From Deinococcus grandis (GTDB taxonomy: Bacteria; Deinococcota; Deinococci; Deinococcales; Deinococcaceae), in assembly GCF_001485435.1 (NCBI RefSeq), contig NZ_BCMS01000002.1, forward strand, positions 88,426-152,425: DNA of 64,000 nucleotides, in the 5' to 3' direction. Shown here one piece after another: positions 17,820 to 25,683 of this stretch (its first letter is position 1; each line of letters starts with the position of its first letter). Made by a program: the position numbers and the translations under genes. Below the pieces are notes generated by a model that made no database searches, had not been told where the DNA came from, and saw nothing but the letters and a program-made list of their open reading frames with translations.

Positions 17820-19075
17820 TGAGACCCAGACCGCGCGCCGGTCGGGCCACGCGCCTCAAACGGCTGGCGTTCGTGCTGCTCGTGCTGGGCAGCGTGGGCG
17901 GCGCGCTCGGCGCCCTGCTGCTGTCCGCGCAGGTCTTCGACCGCCTGAGCCGCGCCTCCGCGCAGGTGGACGCCCTGAGCCTCGCGCGGCGCCCCGCGTC
18001 GAGCGCGACCCTGAGCTGGCAGGCGCCGCCGCCCGGCACGCGCCAGCCGGACGGCGTGACGCTCGAGGACCTGCGACAGGCGTACCTGCTGGCCTTCAGT
18101 GAACTGACGTACGCGCATGGCAGCGGAGACACCACCGGCCTGCCGGGCCGTTTCGGTGGCCGCGCCTTGCAGGAGGCGGTGGCGGCCACCACGCCACGCA
18201 CCGGGGCGCTCGTACTCGACTGGGGGCACCGCGCCACGCCGCTGGGGCTGCTGGACGACCGGACCTTCCAGCTGCGGGACGACCTGTGGACGCTGCGCGC
18301 CCTGCCCGGCCCGGACGGCTGGCAGGAGCCGGTGGTGCGGCGGGAGACCCGCTCGGTGACCCTCCAGCAGAGCGGCGGGGTGTGGCGGGTCACGCACTGG
18401 CGCGTCACCGACTGGCGCGCCCCGCAGGCGCGTCCCGCGACGCCGCTCGCGCTGCGCGGCTGGCGCGCCGTGACCTTCCAGGACTGGAGCGACTGGACGC
18501 GGGACGAGTGGACGGCCACGCTGCGGCGCGTCCGGCAGGCCGGGCTGGGCCCGGTGGCGCTGGCCATGCCGGACGCGCCGACGCTGAACACCGGACGCGC
18601 CCTGGGCCTGGGCGTGCGGCTGGCCCGGCAGTCCGGGCTGGACGTCGTCGTGACCTTCGACACGCCCCTGACGCTGGCGTCCCTGCCGTCCCGGGTCACG
18701 GCGGCGGCGCAGGCGCGCGGCGCGCTCGCCCTGCTGCCCGGCCCGCTGCCAGACAGCTCGCTGAACACTGCCCGGGCGCTCGGGATCCTGCGGGCCGCGC
18801 AGCCCCTGCCGCTCGTCACGGGGGGCGCACCCGTCCGGACCGACGTCGCGGCGCTGATCGCCGGGACGCTCACCGACGCCCCCCCGGTCGGCCCGTCCGC
18901 GCCCGGCGTGGCGTTCCGCCTCCCGGCGCCCCCACGGCTGCCATGGAAGCAGGCCGCGTTCCTGGAGGCCGCGTCGGCCCTGCCCGACCGGGGCTGGCTC
19001 GCGCCCAGCCTGGACGCCCTGACCGACACCAGCGGGACGCTCACGCCGCTGGGCCGCGCGCTCCTGCGACGCTGA
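17819..19075 (+). CDS. Membrane-anchored protein of unknown function, end of polysaccharide operon
   Basis: A 418-aa protein with a basic N-terminus and one membrane segment (about residues 16-40, LAFVLLVLGSVGGALGALLL), so mostly extracytoplasmic. The C-terminal half (about residues 220-400) alternates strands and helices in a way that suggests a TIM-barrel or glycoside-hydrolase-like fold (GWRAVTFQDWSDW, GPVALAMPDAP, LDVVVTFDTPL), but no catalytic signature is certain. The ATG and the GGAG ribosome binding site are provided by repeat copy A. It is probably involved in polysaccharide processing. Confidence 0.75.
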   Translation: MRPRPRAGRATRLKRLAFVLLVLGSVGGALGALLLSAQVFDRLSRASAQVDALSLARRPASSATLSWQAPPPGTRQPDGVTLEDLRQAYLLAFSELTYAHGSGDTTGLPGRFGGRALQEAVAATTPRTGALVLDWGHRATPLGLLDDRTFQLRDDLWTLRALPGPDGWQEPVVRRETRSVTLQQSGGVWRVTHWRVTDWRAPQARPATPLALRGWRAVTFQDWSDWTRDEWTATLRRVRQAGLGPVALAMPDAPTLNTGRALGLGVRLARQSGLDVVVTFDTPLTLASLPSRVTAAAQARGALALLPGPLPDSSLNTARALGILRAAQPLPLVTGGAPVRTDVAALIAGTLTDAPPVGPSAPGVAFRLPAPPRLPWKQAAFLEAASALPDRGWLAPSLDALTDTSGTLTPLGRALLRR

Positions 19076-19108
19076 ACGCGGGAGCGCGCGGCCGCTCAGA
19101 GCAGCATG

Positions 19109-19279
19109 CATACAGGATGAAAATGACTCGCCTGCGACTTGGACACGTTCCGTTGTCCCCTCTCCCCTGTGGGACTCGTAGAGCTGCGCAGCAGAGAGGG
19201 AGGGAGGAGCGAAGCGACGGAAGGGTGAGGGGGCCACCGGGCGACTCCGAACGCTGTAGAATCACTTGAATCCCGTATG
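19109..19279. repeat. 171-bp repeat-like element with imperfect terminal inverted repeats
   Basis: Fills most of the 316-bp gap (19076-19391) between two convergent genes. Left end 19109-19129 and right end 19259-19279 match as inverted repeats at 16 of 21 positions (CATACRGGAT at the tips). The interior has CCCCTCTCCC / GGGTGAGGGG arms and GCTGCGCAGC, so the whole unit can fold. No target duplication is clear. It is a different sequence from the 134-bp family. It could act as a bidirectional terminator. The rest of the gap (19280-19391) shows nothing recognisable. Confidence 0.55.
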
Positions 19280-19391
19280 AACGGACCGTCACTCCGCCTG
19301 GACGTGCAGAGCGAGCACCTCACCACACCAGCGGTTGGAAGTCGAATGGAGGGGCCGACATCACGCCCTTCCATGGAACTGGACCCCGCTG

Positions 19392-21932
19392 TCAGAGCGG
19401 GTCGGTGCGGGGCAGGGTGAAGGAGAAGGTGGCGCCCTGGTCGGGTTCGCTCTCGGCGTGGACCTGCCCGCCGTGGCGCTGGATGATGCGGCGGACGTTC
19501 GCGAGGCCGACGCCGGTCCCGCCGAAGTCCTCGGCGCGGTGCAGCCGCTGGAAGACGCCGAACAGCTTGTGGGCGTATGCGGGGTCGAAGCCCACGCCGT
19601 TGTCCCGGACGTTCACGCGCCACTCGCCGGGCAGCGCGTCGGCCCACACCTCGATCAGGGGTGCGGTGCGGGTCGCGGAGTACTTCACGGCGTTGGACAG
19701 CAGGTTGGTCATGACCTGGCGTAGCAGCGCGGCGTCGGCCTGCACGGTCGGGAGGGGCGAGACGCGCAGGGTGACGTCGCGGCCCTCGAGTTCGGGGGCG
19801 AGGCTGACCTGCACGCTGCCGACCAGGGCGCCGAGGTCCACGTCGCGCAGGTGCAGTTCCTGGCGGGTGACGCGGGACAGGAGCAGCATGGCGTCGATCA
19901 GGGCGTTCATCTGCGTGGCGGAGTCGCCGATGATGTTCAGGTACCGTTCGGCCTTGGGTTGGCCGCTCAGGTCGCCGAGGGTGCGGCGCAGCAGGTCGGT
20001 GAAGCCCGCGATGTGCCGCACGGGGGCGCGCAGGTCGTGGCTGACGGAGTACGCGAAGGCCTCGAGTTCCTCGTTGGCGACCTGCAGCGCGGCGTTGCTG
20101 CGGGCGGTGTCCTGCGAGGTGCGGCGCAGTTCGGTGACGCTCGCGGCGCGGTCCAGGGCGAGTTGCAGGCTGCGGGTGACGCCCTCGATCAGCGCGCGTT
20201 CGGAGGTCGTCCACTGCCGCGCCTCGTACTGGACGACGGCGAACACGCCGATCAGTTCACCGGCCTGCCGCAGGGGGACGGTGGCGGTGGCGCCCACGAC
20301 GCGCGCGGCGGGTTCCAGGCGGTCGGTGTCCGGGTCGTAGCTGTCCTGGTAGTACGGCTGGCCGCTCTGCCAGGGAATCAGGAGGTTGCGGGTGTCCTCG
20401 AGGGGCAGGCCTCGGTCGACGGCGGCCTGCAGGTCCGGGTCGCGCAGGCTGCCCACCTGGGCGCGCAGGCGCCAGAGGTCCCCTTCGGGTTCGTAGTACA
20501 CCGCGAAGCCTGCCGGGAGGAGGCTCAGGGTGATCTCCTGCGCGCGGCGGATCAGGGCGTAGCGGTCTTCCTGGGCGCCCAGGTCGCGGCTGAGCTGCGC
20601 GAAGGCCTGCAGGGAGCGGGCCTGCACCTGCAGTTCGGCGTGCTGGCTGGCCAGTCGGCGCTCGCGGGTGTCGCGGTCCACCGCCTGCGCGAGGCTGCGG
20701 CCCACGGCGCGGAACACGCTGCGTTCCCGCGCGGTCCAGTCCGGGGCGCGGCGGGTGCCCATGGCGAGCACGCCGACCGGGTGGCCCTGGTCCATGACGG
20801 GGTACAGGGCGAGGGCGCCGAACGCGTCGGCGCCGCCGACACCGGTGGTGAGTTCGCTGACGTTCGGGATGAAGTGCGGCTGGCCCTGCGCGAACGCGGC
20901 GTTCAGGCCGTCGCCGGTCAGGGTGACGCCGGTCCGCAGGTGCTGCGCGAGCCGGGCCGGGAGTTCGCCCTGGGTGACCTCGGCGCGCCAGGTGTCGCCC
21001 TGCGGGACGAGGTACGCGACCGTGAGACGCTCGAAGGTGTCGCGCAGGACCTGCGCGGCCTGCCCGGCGATGTCGGCGACGTTTCTGGAGTGCGCGGCGC
21101 GTTCCTTGAAGTCCACGAGGGCCAGCAGGGTGGCGCGTTCCACGGCCAGCTGGTGCGCGCGGGCCACGCGTTCGAGCGCCTGGCCGTAGGCGAGTGCCGC
21201 GCCGGTGAAGGCGCCGCGTTCGCTGGCGGTCCAGTGCAGGCGGTCGCGGCAGCCGACACTCAGGACCGTGATGGGCCATTCCGGGACGTGGAAGGCCTGC
21301 AGGGCCGCCACGCGGTAGTCGGCGCTGGCGGGAATGTGCTGATCGGCGGCGTTCCAGTCGTCGATGAACAGCGGGCCTGGGTGCGCCTCGGCGGCGCGCA
21401 GCGCCGGGGAGTCCCCGAGCAGACCGTCGGGGAGGGGGGCCTGGACGGCGCTGGTGGCGTTGTCCGACACGAACCGGACGGCCCCGCGGACACCGGCGCA
21501 TTCGAGGACGCTGACGGTCACGTCGGGCAGCAGGGCGCGCAGGATGTCGGCCGCGCGGCGGTTGAGGTCACCGACCTCCAGGGCGGACCCGAGGCGCTCG
21601 GTGACCTGCAGGAACGCGCTGACCGCGCCGTCCGCGCCGAGGCTGGGGGGCAGCGCGCCGACGATGCGGGTGAGGCTCTGGTCGAGCAGGTCCGTCAGGG
21701 CCGCGCGGGCCGGGCCCGGGCCCGTGACCTGCAGGGTGGCGACCGGGGTGCCCTGCGTGGGCAGCGGCTGCCCCGGCTGGCCAGGGGCCCAGGGGCTGAG
21801 ATGGGCGTGCAGGCCCGCCTCGCGGGTGCGGGGGTGGTCGAGGACTGACTGGAGGTCGTCCAGCGTCGCGGCCCGGGTGAGGGCCAGGATCAGATCTGGC
21901 CAGGGATCGGCGGGGCCGCGGGCGGTACTCAT
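19392..21932 (-). CDS. Multi-GAF sensor histidine kinase
   Basis: An 846-aa soluble kinase. About residues 100-600 hold three GAF-like domains in tandem. The HisKA segment has the H-box SVSHDLRAPVRH (about residue 632), and the HATPase domain has NLLSNAVKYS (N), DNGVGFD (G1) and GGTGVGLANV (G2), all intact, in the phytochrome/HWE-related arrangement typical of bacteriophytochrome-like kinases. No transmembrane helix and no bilin-binding Cys context is evident. The cognate regulator is not next door. A TATCGT box lies eight bases before the ATG at 21932. Confidence 0.9.
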   Translation of the reverse strand: MSTARGPADPWPDLILALTRAATLDDLQSVLDHPRTREAGLHAHLSPWAPGQPGQPLPTQGTPVATLQVTGPGPARAALTDLLDQSLTRIVGALPPSLGADGAVSAFLQVTERLGSALEVGDLNRRAADILRALLPDVTVSVLECAGVRGAVRFVSDNATSAVQAPLPDGLLGDSPALRAAEAHPGPLFIDDWNAADQHIPASADYRVAALQAFHVPEWPITVLSVGCRDRLHWTASERGAFTGAALAYGQALERVARAHQLAVERATLLALVDFKERAAHSRNVADIAGQAAQVLRDTFERLTVAYLVPQGDTWRAEVTQGELPARLAQHLRTGVTLTGDGLNAAFAQGQPHFIPNVSELTTGVGGADAFGALALYPVMDQGHPVGVLAMGTRRAPDWTARERSVFRAVGRSLAQAVDRDTRERRLASQHAELQVQARSLQAFAQLSRDLGAQEDRYALIRRAQEITLSLLPAGFAVYYEPEGDLWRLRAQVGSLRDPDLQAAVDRGLPLEDTRNLLIPWQSGQPYYQDSYDPDTDRLEPAARVVGATATVPLRQAGELIGVFAVVQYEARQWTTSERALIEGVTRSLQLALDRAASVTELRRTSQDTARSNAALQVANEELEAFAYSVSHDLRAPVRHIAGFTDLLRRTLGDLSGQPKAERYLNIIGDSATQMNALIDAMLLLSRVTRQELHLRDVDLGALVGSVQVSLAPELEGRDVTLRVSPLPTVQADAALLRQVMTNLLSNAVKYSATRTAPLIEVWADALPGEWRVNVRDNGVGFDPAYAHKLFGVFQRLHRAEDFGGTGVGLANVRRIIQRHGGQVHAESEPDQGATFSFTLPRTDPL

Positions 21933-22157
21933 CTCCGTTCACGATACCGCGTGGGTGGGCGGCCGGGGCGCTGCGTGGCGGACAGGTGAAGGGTCGGGGG
22001 CGGGGTGGTCGCGCGCTCCGGTCCGGGCAACGGGCCGTCCCCGCACCTTCACACTGGTCCGTGGGTGAGTGTGGCGTGGCGTGCGGAGGGCGCCTCATTC
22101 CGTCCGGCGCGAAGCCTGACCGGGTCGGCCCTGCGGCGGGGTGGGCGTGCGGTGCGC

Positions 22158-22181
22158 TATGGTGTGCCAGGAACACACCAT
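22158..22181 (+). promoter_or_regulatory. Probable -10 and palindromic operator upstream of the 289-aa protein
   Basis: TATGGT (22158-22163) matches the local -10 pattern and overlaps an inverted repeat ATGGTGTG ... CACACCAT (22159-22181, 8-bp arms, 7-base centre). It lies 22-45 bases before the ATG. The overlap of -10 and dyad suggests repressor control. The remainder of the 270-bp gap 21933-22202 shows nothing else convincing. Confidence 0.5.
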
Positions 22182-22202
22182 CCGCTCTGTTCAGGGCAGA
22201 AT

Positions 22203-23072
22203 ATGAACACTATGGCCAGAACCAAGACCAGAACCGAGACCACCCCCGCCCCCAGCCTGCACCTCAGCTTCGACGCGCTGATGGCCACCGCGGCCGTCGA
22301 CAGCCAGATCGGCGCGCTGGTCGAGAGTGGCGCCGACGTCCAGACCATCGATCAGGCCCTGACCGGGGCGCTCGTCACCGCGCAGGGCCGCTGGGGTCTG
22401 GGCCTGCATCACCTGCGACACGAGGCCCGCCAGGACGGCGAGGACATCGTGTTTCTGGTGGACGGCCGCCCCGCCGCGCGCCTCAGTGAAGGGTCCGCCG
22501 CCCTGGCCGCCGCGTACGAGGCGATGCGCGCCACGGACGAGCGCGGCCTGAGCCTGTGGGGCGCGCTCGGCGACGGCTGGCGCGTGCCGGGCGACGCGCC
22601 CGCCGCCCGCCTGAAGGTCCTGATCGAGGACGCCCGCGATTTCGAGACCCACTGGACGGCCGCCCGCGGCGACGCCCACCACCGCACGTGGCGTCACGGC
22701 GACACGTTGACCGTCGAGGTCGCGCGGCCCGCCAGCGCCGAGGCGGCCCTGTCGGACGCGGCGTGGGACGTCATCACGAGCATCAAGGACCGGACCTTCC
22801 AGCGGGAACTGATGCGCCGCAGCGAGGAACTGGGCATGCTGGGCGCGCTGCTGGGCGCGCGGCACGCCGGGGCGCGCGGGAACCTGAACCTGATGCCGGA
22901 CGCGCACTTCACCGTGCAGGCGGCCGTGCACAGCGTCACCGGCCCCGACGGCCGCAACGCCGAGACGCACCGGACCCTGCTGCGCGCCGCGACCGCCGAA
23001 CTCGACGAGTTGCAGTCGCACACGACGCGTCAGCTGGCCGAGGTGCTGCGTCACGGCCTGAACAACCGCTGA
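22203..23072 (+). CDS. Hypothetical protein (289 aa)
   Basis: Not recognised. A soluble protein without signal peptide or membrane helix. The first residues are basic (MARTKTRTETT after an in-frame upstream ATG); ATG at 22203 is favoured by AGGG six bases upstream, ATG at 22212 is the alternative. The middle is acidic and helical (ALIEDARDFETHW-like composition), followed by a strand-rich stretch (HHRTWRHGDTLTVEVARP) and a helical C-terminus. It is a monocistronic gene, followed by a hairpin terminator at 23090-23118 and preceded by a dyad over the -10. Confidence 0.75.
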   Translation: MNTMARTKTRTETTPAPSLHLSFDALMATAAVDSQIGALVESGADVQTIDQALTGALVTAQGRWGLGLHHLRHEARQDGEDIVFLVDGRPAARLSEGSAALAAAYEAMRATDERGLSLWGALGDGWRVPGDAPAARLKVLIEDARDFETHWTAARGDAHHRTWRHGDTLTVEVARPASAEAALSDAAWDVITSIKDRTFQRELMRRSEELGMLGALLGARHAGARGNLNLMPDAHFTVQAAVHSVTGPDGRNAETHRTLLRAATAELDELQSHTTRQLAEVLRHGLNNR

Positions 23073-23089
23073 CCGCGCCCGTGACCGCA

Positions 23090-23118
23090 GAGGCGCGCAG
23101 GGAATCCCCCTGCGCCTC
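23090..23118 (+). terminator. Stem-loop terminator after the 289-aa protein
   Basis: GAGGCGC...AGGG / CCCTGCGCCTC arms around AATCC, with a two-base bulge, 18 bases after the stop. There is no T-run, as is common in high-GC genomes. The remaining 23119-23330 shows no gene that can be supported. Confidence 0.55.
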
Positions 23119-23330
23119 CGCTGCCGCTCTCCGGCGCTGAACCCGGTGGATCCGCTGGCCGGTGGGCGGTGTGGACCACCGGTCCGGGCCGTGGGGGGGC
23201 GCGGATGCCAGAATGCGCGCGTGATGCGGTGTCCGTCTGGTCTGTTGAGGTCTGTGCCGGGCCCTGGGTGCCCGTCTCCCCGGCCCGCCGGGGTCCGGTG
23301 CCGGTCGTGCGGCGCGCTCCGGGGGCGCGT

Positions 23331-24260
23331 GTGACCCCGCTGGTCGTGGGGTTGGACCTGGGGGGCAGCAGCAGCAAGTGGCAGGTACGCCGGGGCGCAG
23401 AGGTGCTCGGGGCGGGGGCGGGGCCGCCCGTGACGGCCACGCTGCTGGCCACGGAGGCCGGGCGCGTGAACCTGCGGGCGCTGCGGGAGGCGCTCCCGGC
23501 GGGGATCGGGGCGGTGTGGGCGGGCCTGCCGGGGTTCGGGGGGTCACGGCCGGACGCGGCGGCCCTGCACGCGCAGCTGGCGGCGGGCCTCGGGGTAGAG
23601 GCCGGGCGGCTGCATCTGGAGAGTGATCTGGATCTGGCGTTCCGCGCGCACCTGCGTCCGGGCGGGGGCGTGCTGGTGTATGCCGGGACCGGGAGCGTGG
23701 CGTATCACGTCGCGGTGGGGGGGCAGGTGCTGCGCGCGGGTGGGCACGGGTTCCACATCGATGACGACGGCGCGGGGTACGCGCTGGGCCGGGCGGCGCT
23801 GCGCCGGGTGACCGGGCAGCTCGACCGGGGGGACGCGCCGGGTGGGGCGCTGGCGCTGGAGGTGCGGGCCGTGACGGGCGGGCTGGACTGGGACGCGTTG
23901 CGGCAGTTCACGTACGGGCAGCCGGGCGCGGCGGCGGTGGCGCGGCTGGCGCCGGCGGTGGGTCGCGCGGCGGACGCGGGTGACGTGGTGGCGCGCGCGA
24001 TTCTGCGGGACGCGGCGCAGGCGCTGGCGGCGCTGGCGGTGACGGTGCAGCGGCGCCTGCCGGAGGCGGTGCCGGTGGTGGCGACCGGGGGGGCGCTGCG
24101 GGTCAGTCCGCTGTTCGGGGCCGAGGTGCGCCGCGCGTGTCCGGGGGTGGTGATCCAGCAGCGGGATCACGCGGCGATGGCGGCCCTGGCGGCCGCGCAG
24201 CTGGTGCCCGAGGCGTGGGGCGGCGCCGCGATGCCCCCGGGCTTCACCCCTGGATCATGA
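23331..24260 (+). CDS. BadF/BadG-type ATPase, N-acetylglucosamine-kinase-like
   Basis: A 309-aa ASKHA-fold kinase: phosphate-1 loop GLDLGGSSSKWQV, GLPGFGGS, adenosine/phosphate-2 region VYAGTGSVAYHVAV, then GHGFHIDDDGAGYALGR and ATGGALRVSPLFG. Members phosphorylate GlcNAc or are related benzoyl-CoA-reductase activators; the length and GFHIDDDG stretch favour the sugar-kinase side. GTG at 23331 gives a start directly before the first strand; an in-frame GTG at 23169 would add about 54 unconserved-looking residues. It could supply amino-sugar phosphate alongside the anmK/murQ recycling genes located elsewhere in the window. Confidence 0.8.
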   Translation: MTPLVVGLDLGGSSSKWQVRRGAEVLGAGAGPPVTATLLATEAGRVNLRALREALPAGIGAVWAGLPGFGGSRPDAAALHAQLAAGLGVEAGRLHLESDLDLAFRAHLRPGGGVLVYAGTGSVAYHVAVGGQVLRAGGHGFHIDDDGAGYALGRAALRRVTGQLDRGDAPGGALALEVRAVTGGLDWDALRQFTYGQPGAAAVARLAPAVGRAADAGDVVARAILRDAAQALAALAVTVQRRLPEAVPVVATGGALRVSPLFGAEVRRACPGVVIQQRDHAAMAALAAAQLVPEAWGGAAMPPGFTPGS

Positions 24261-24386
24261 AGGTCTCATGGGGGGAGTGGTCTTCACCAGAGCGTCATGT
24301 GCGCGAAATGTGTGAGATCGCCGCGCAGACTCCTGATACAACTGACGGTGTTCAGTCGGCTGGACCCTTCATCCGGATATCCGCGT

Positions 24387-24415
24387 TTATGAAGGTTCGC
24401 TCAAGCGTGTATACT
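24387..24415 (+). promoter_or_regulatory. Probable promoter of the subtilase lipoprotein
   Basis: TATACT at 24410-24415 is a strong -10; TTATGA at 24387-24392 with a 17-bp spacer is a weak -35. The transcript would have a short leader with AAGGAG six bases before the ATG at 24448. The region 24261-24386 is otherwise featureless. Confidence 0.6.
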
Positions 24416-24447
24416 CAGGACCACCCCCATTTCCGAAGGAGATCACC

Positions 24448-25674
24448 ATGCGTAGAACCCTCACCTGCGCCGCCCTCACCCTGAGCCTTCTCGCCGCCTG
24501 CGGCACCACCTCCACGCCCGGCGTGCAGGCCGCGCGCCCCAGCACCCTCCTGACCGTCAGCGTGGACGCCAGCGTCAGCGACGCCACGCTGGCCCGGAAG
24601 TACGGCGGCACCGTGCAGCTGCGCACCGAGACCTTCGCCGTGATCGGCAACCCCCGCAGCCTCAGCGCCAGCGACCTGGGCGGCCAGACCGAGCAGAACG
24701 CCCAGGTCGTGCACGACCCCAGCAGCCTGTCCGCCGTCGCCAAGGCCATCTGGCCCGTGGCCATCAACGACTGGGCGGCCGTGAACGGCTACGCCGCCAG
24801 CGACTTCCACGACATGGCCGGTCAGACCGCGCAGCTCTGGAGCGGCGGCACCTTCCTGCCCTTCAGCGGCAACAGCCTCGCTTTCGGGAACGTCGCGCTG
24901 GACCACGCGCACCGCGCCGTCAGCGGCGGGCGCGAGGCCACCATCGCCATCATTGACGGACCGATGGACCTGGACCACAGCGCGCTGCGCGACTCCCTGA
25001 CCGGCCAGAGCGACTGGCGTGACTTCGCGGGCAACGACAGCCTGCCCGGCCTGACCGGCGCGGAGAGCGGCGCCATCTACGGCCACGCGACGGCCGTCGC
25101 GGGCATGGCCCTGCAGGTCGCGCCCTTCGCGAAGATCATGCCCGTGCAGGTGCTCGACAGCGCGGGCAGCGGCGACCTGCTGAACCTCGCGTCCGGCATC
25201 GTCTGGGCCGTCAACCGCGGCGCGGACGTCATCAACCTCAGCCTGGGCACCACCGGCCAGTCTCCGGCCGTGAAGCAGGCGTTGCAGTACGCCAACCAGA
25301 AGGGCGTCATGGTCGTCGCCGCGTCCGGCAACGACGGCGCGAGCAGCATGCTCTACCCCGCGTCCCTGCTGGCGCAGGACAGCCTGGGCGTCGCGGTGGG
25401 CAGCGTCACCGCCGGTGGTCAGATCAGCAGCTTCAGCTCGACCGGCCCGCAGGCGATGACCTTCGCGCCCGGCGAGGACGTCTTCACGCTGTTCCCCGGC
25501 AACCGCGCCGCGCAGTGGTCCGGCACGTCCCTGGCCGCCCCGGTCGTCGCCGGGCAGCTGGCGTACCTGAGTGCCGGTGGCGTCAGCGTGAACAGCGCCT
25601 ACGCGGCGGTGCGCAGCGCCGGGACCCCGCTGTCCGGTGCGTGGGGTACGGTCAACTTCGGCACAATTGAGTAA
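24448..25674 (+). CDS. Subtilisin-like (S8) serine protease lipoprotein
   Basis: A 408-aa protein with lipobox LSLLAACG (Cys at residue 18), a pro-region of about 140 residues and an S8 catalytic domain. The triad is present: Asp in AIIDGPMDLDH, His in YGHATAVAG, Ser in SGTSLAAPVVAG; the oxyanion Asn is in AASGNDG. The Asp motif has GPM where most subtilases have TG or SG. AAGGAG precedes the ATG by six bases. It is a cell-envelope-anchored protease. Its stop is followed immediately by the promoter of the GGDEF-EAL gene. Confidence 0.92.
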   Translation: MRRTLTCAALTLSLLAACGTTSTPGVQAARPSTLLTVSVDASVSDATLARKYGGTVQLRTETFAVIGNPRSLSASDLGGQTEQNAQVVHDPSSLSAVAKAIWPVAINDWAAVNGYAASDFHDMAGQTAQLWSGGTFLPFSGNSLAFGNVALDHAHRAVSGGREATIAIIDGPMDLDHSALRDSLTGQSDWRDFAGNDSLPGLTGAESGAIYGHATAVAGMALQVAPFAKIMPVQVLDSAGSGDLLNLASGIVWAVNRGADVINLSLGTTGQSPAVKQALQYANQKGVMVVAASGNDGASSMLYPASLLAQDSLGVAVGSVTAGGQISSFSSTGPQAMTFAPGEDVFTLFPGNRAAQWSGTSLAAPVVAGQLAYLSAGGVSVNSAYAAVRSAGTPLSGAWGTVNFGTIE

Positions 25675-25677
25675 GCT
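25672..25677 (+). promoter_or_regulatory. -10 box of a probable leaderless transcript (GGDEF-EAL gene)
   Basis: TAAGCT ends six bases before the ATG at 25684 and overlaps the protease stop codon TAA. There is no Shine-Dalgarno sequence between them. This spacing places transcription initiation at or next to the start codon. Confidence 0.5.
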
Positions 25678-25683
25678 CTTCTC

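Noticed and set aside
19041..19292. 83-codon minus-strand frame in the gap after the polysaccharide operon
   Set aside because: It follows the 171-bp repeat-like element closely, has no ribosome binding site, and its residues show no domain.
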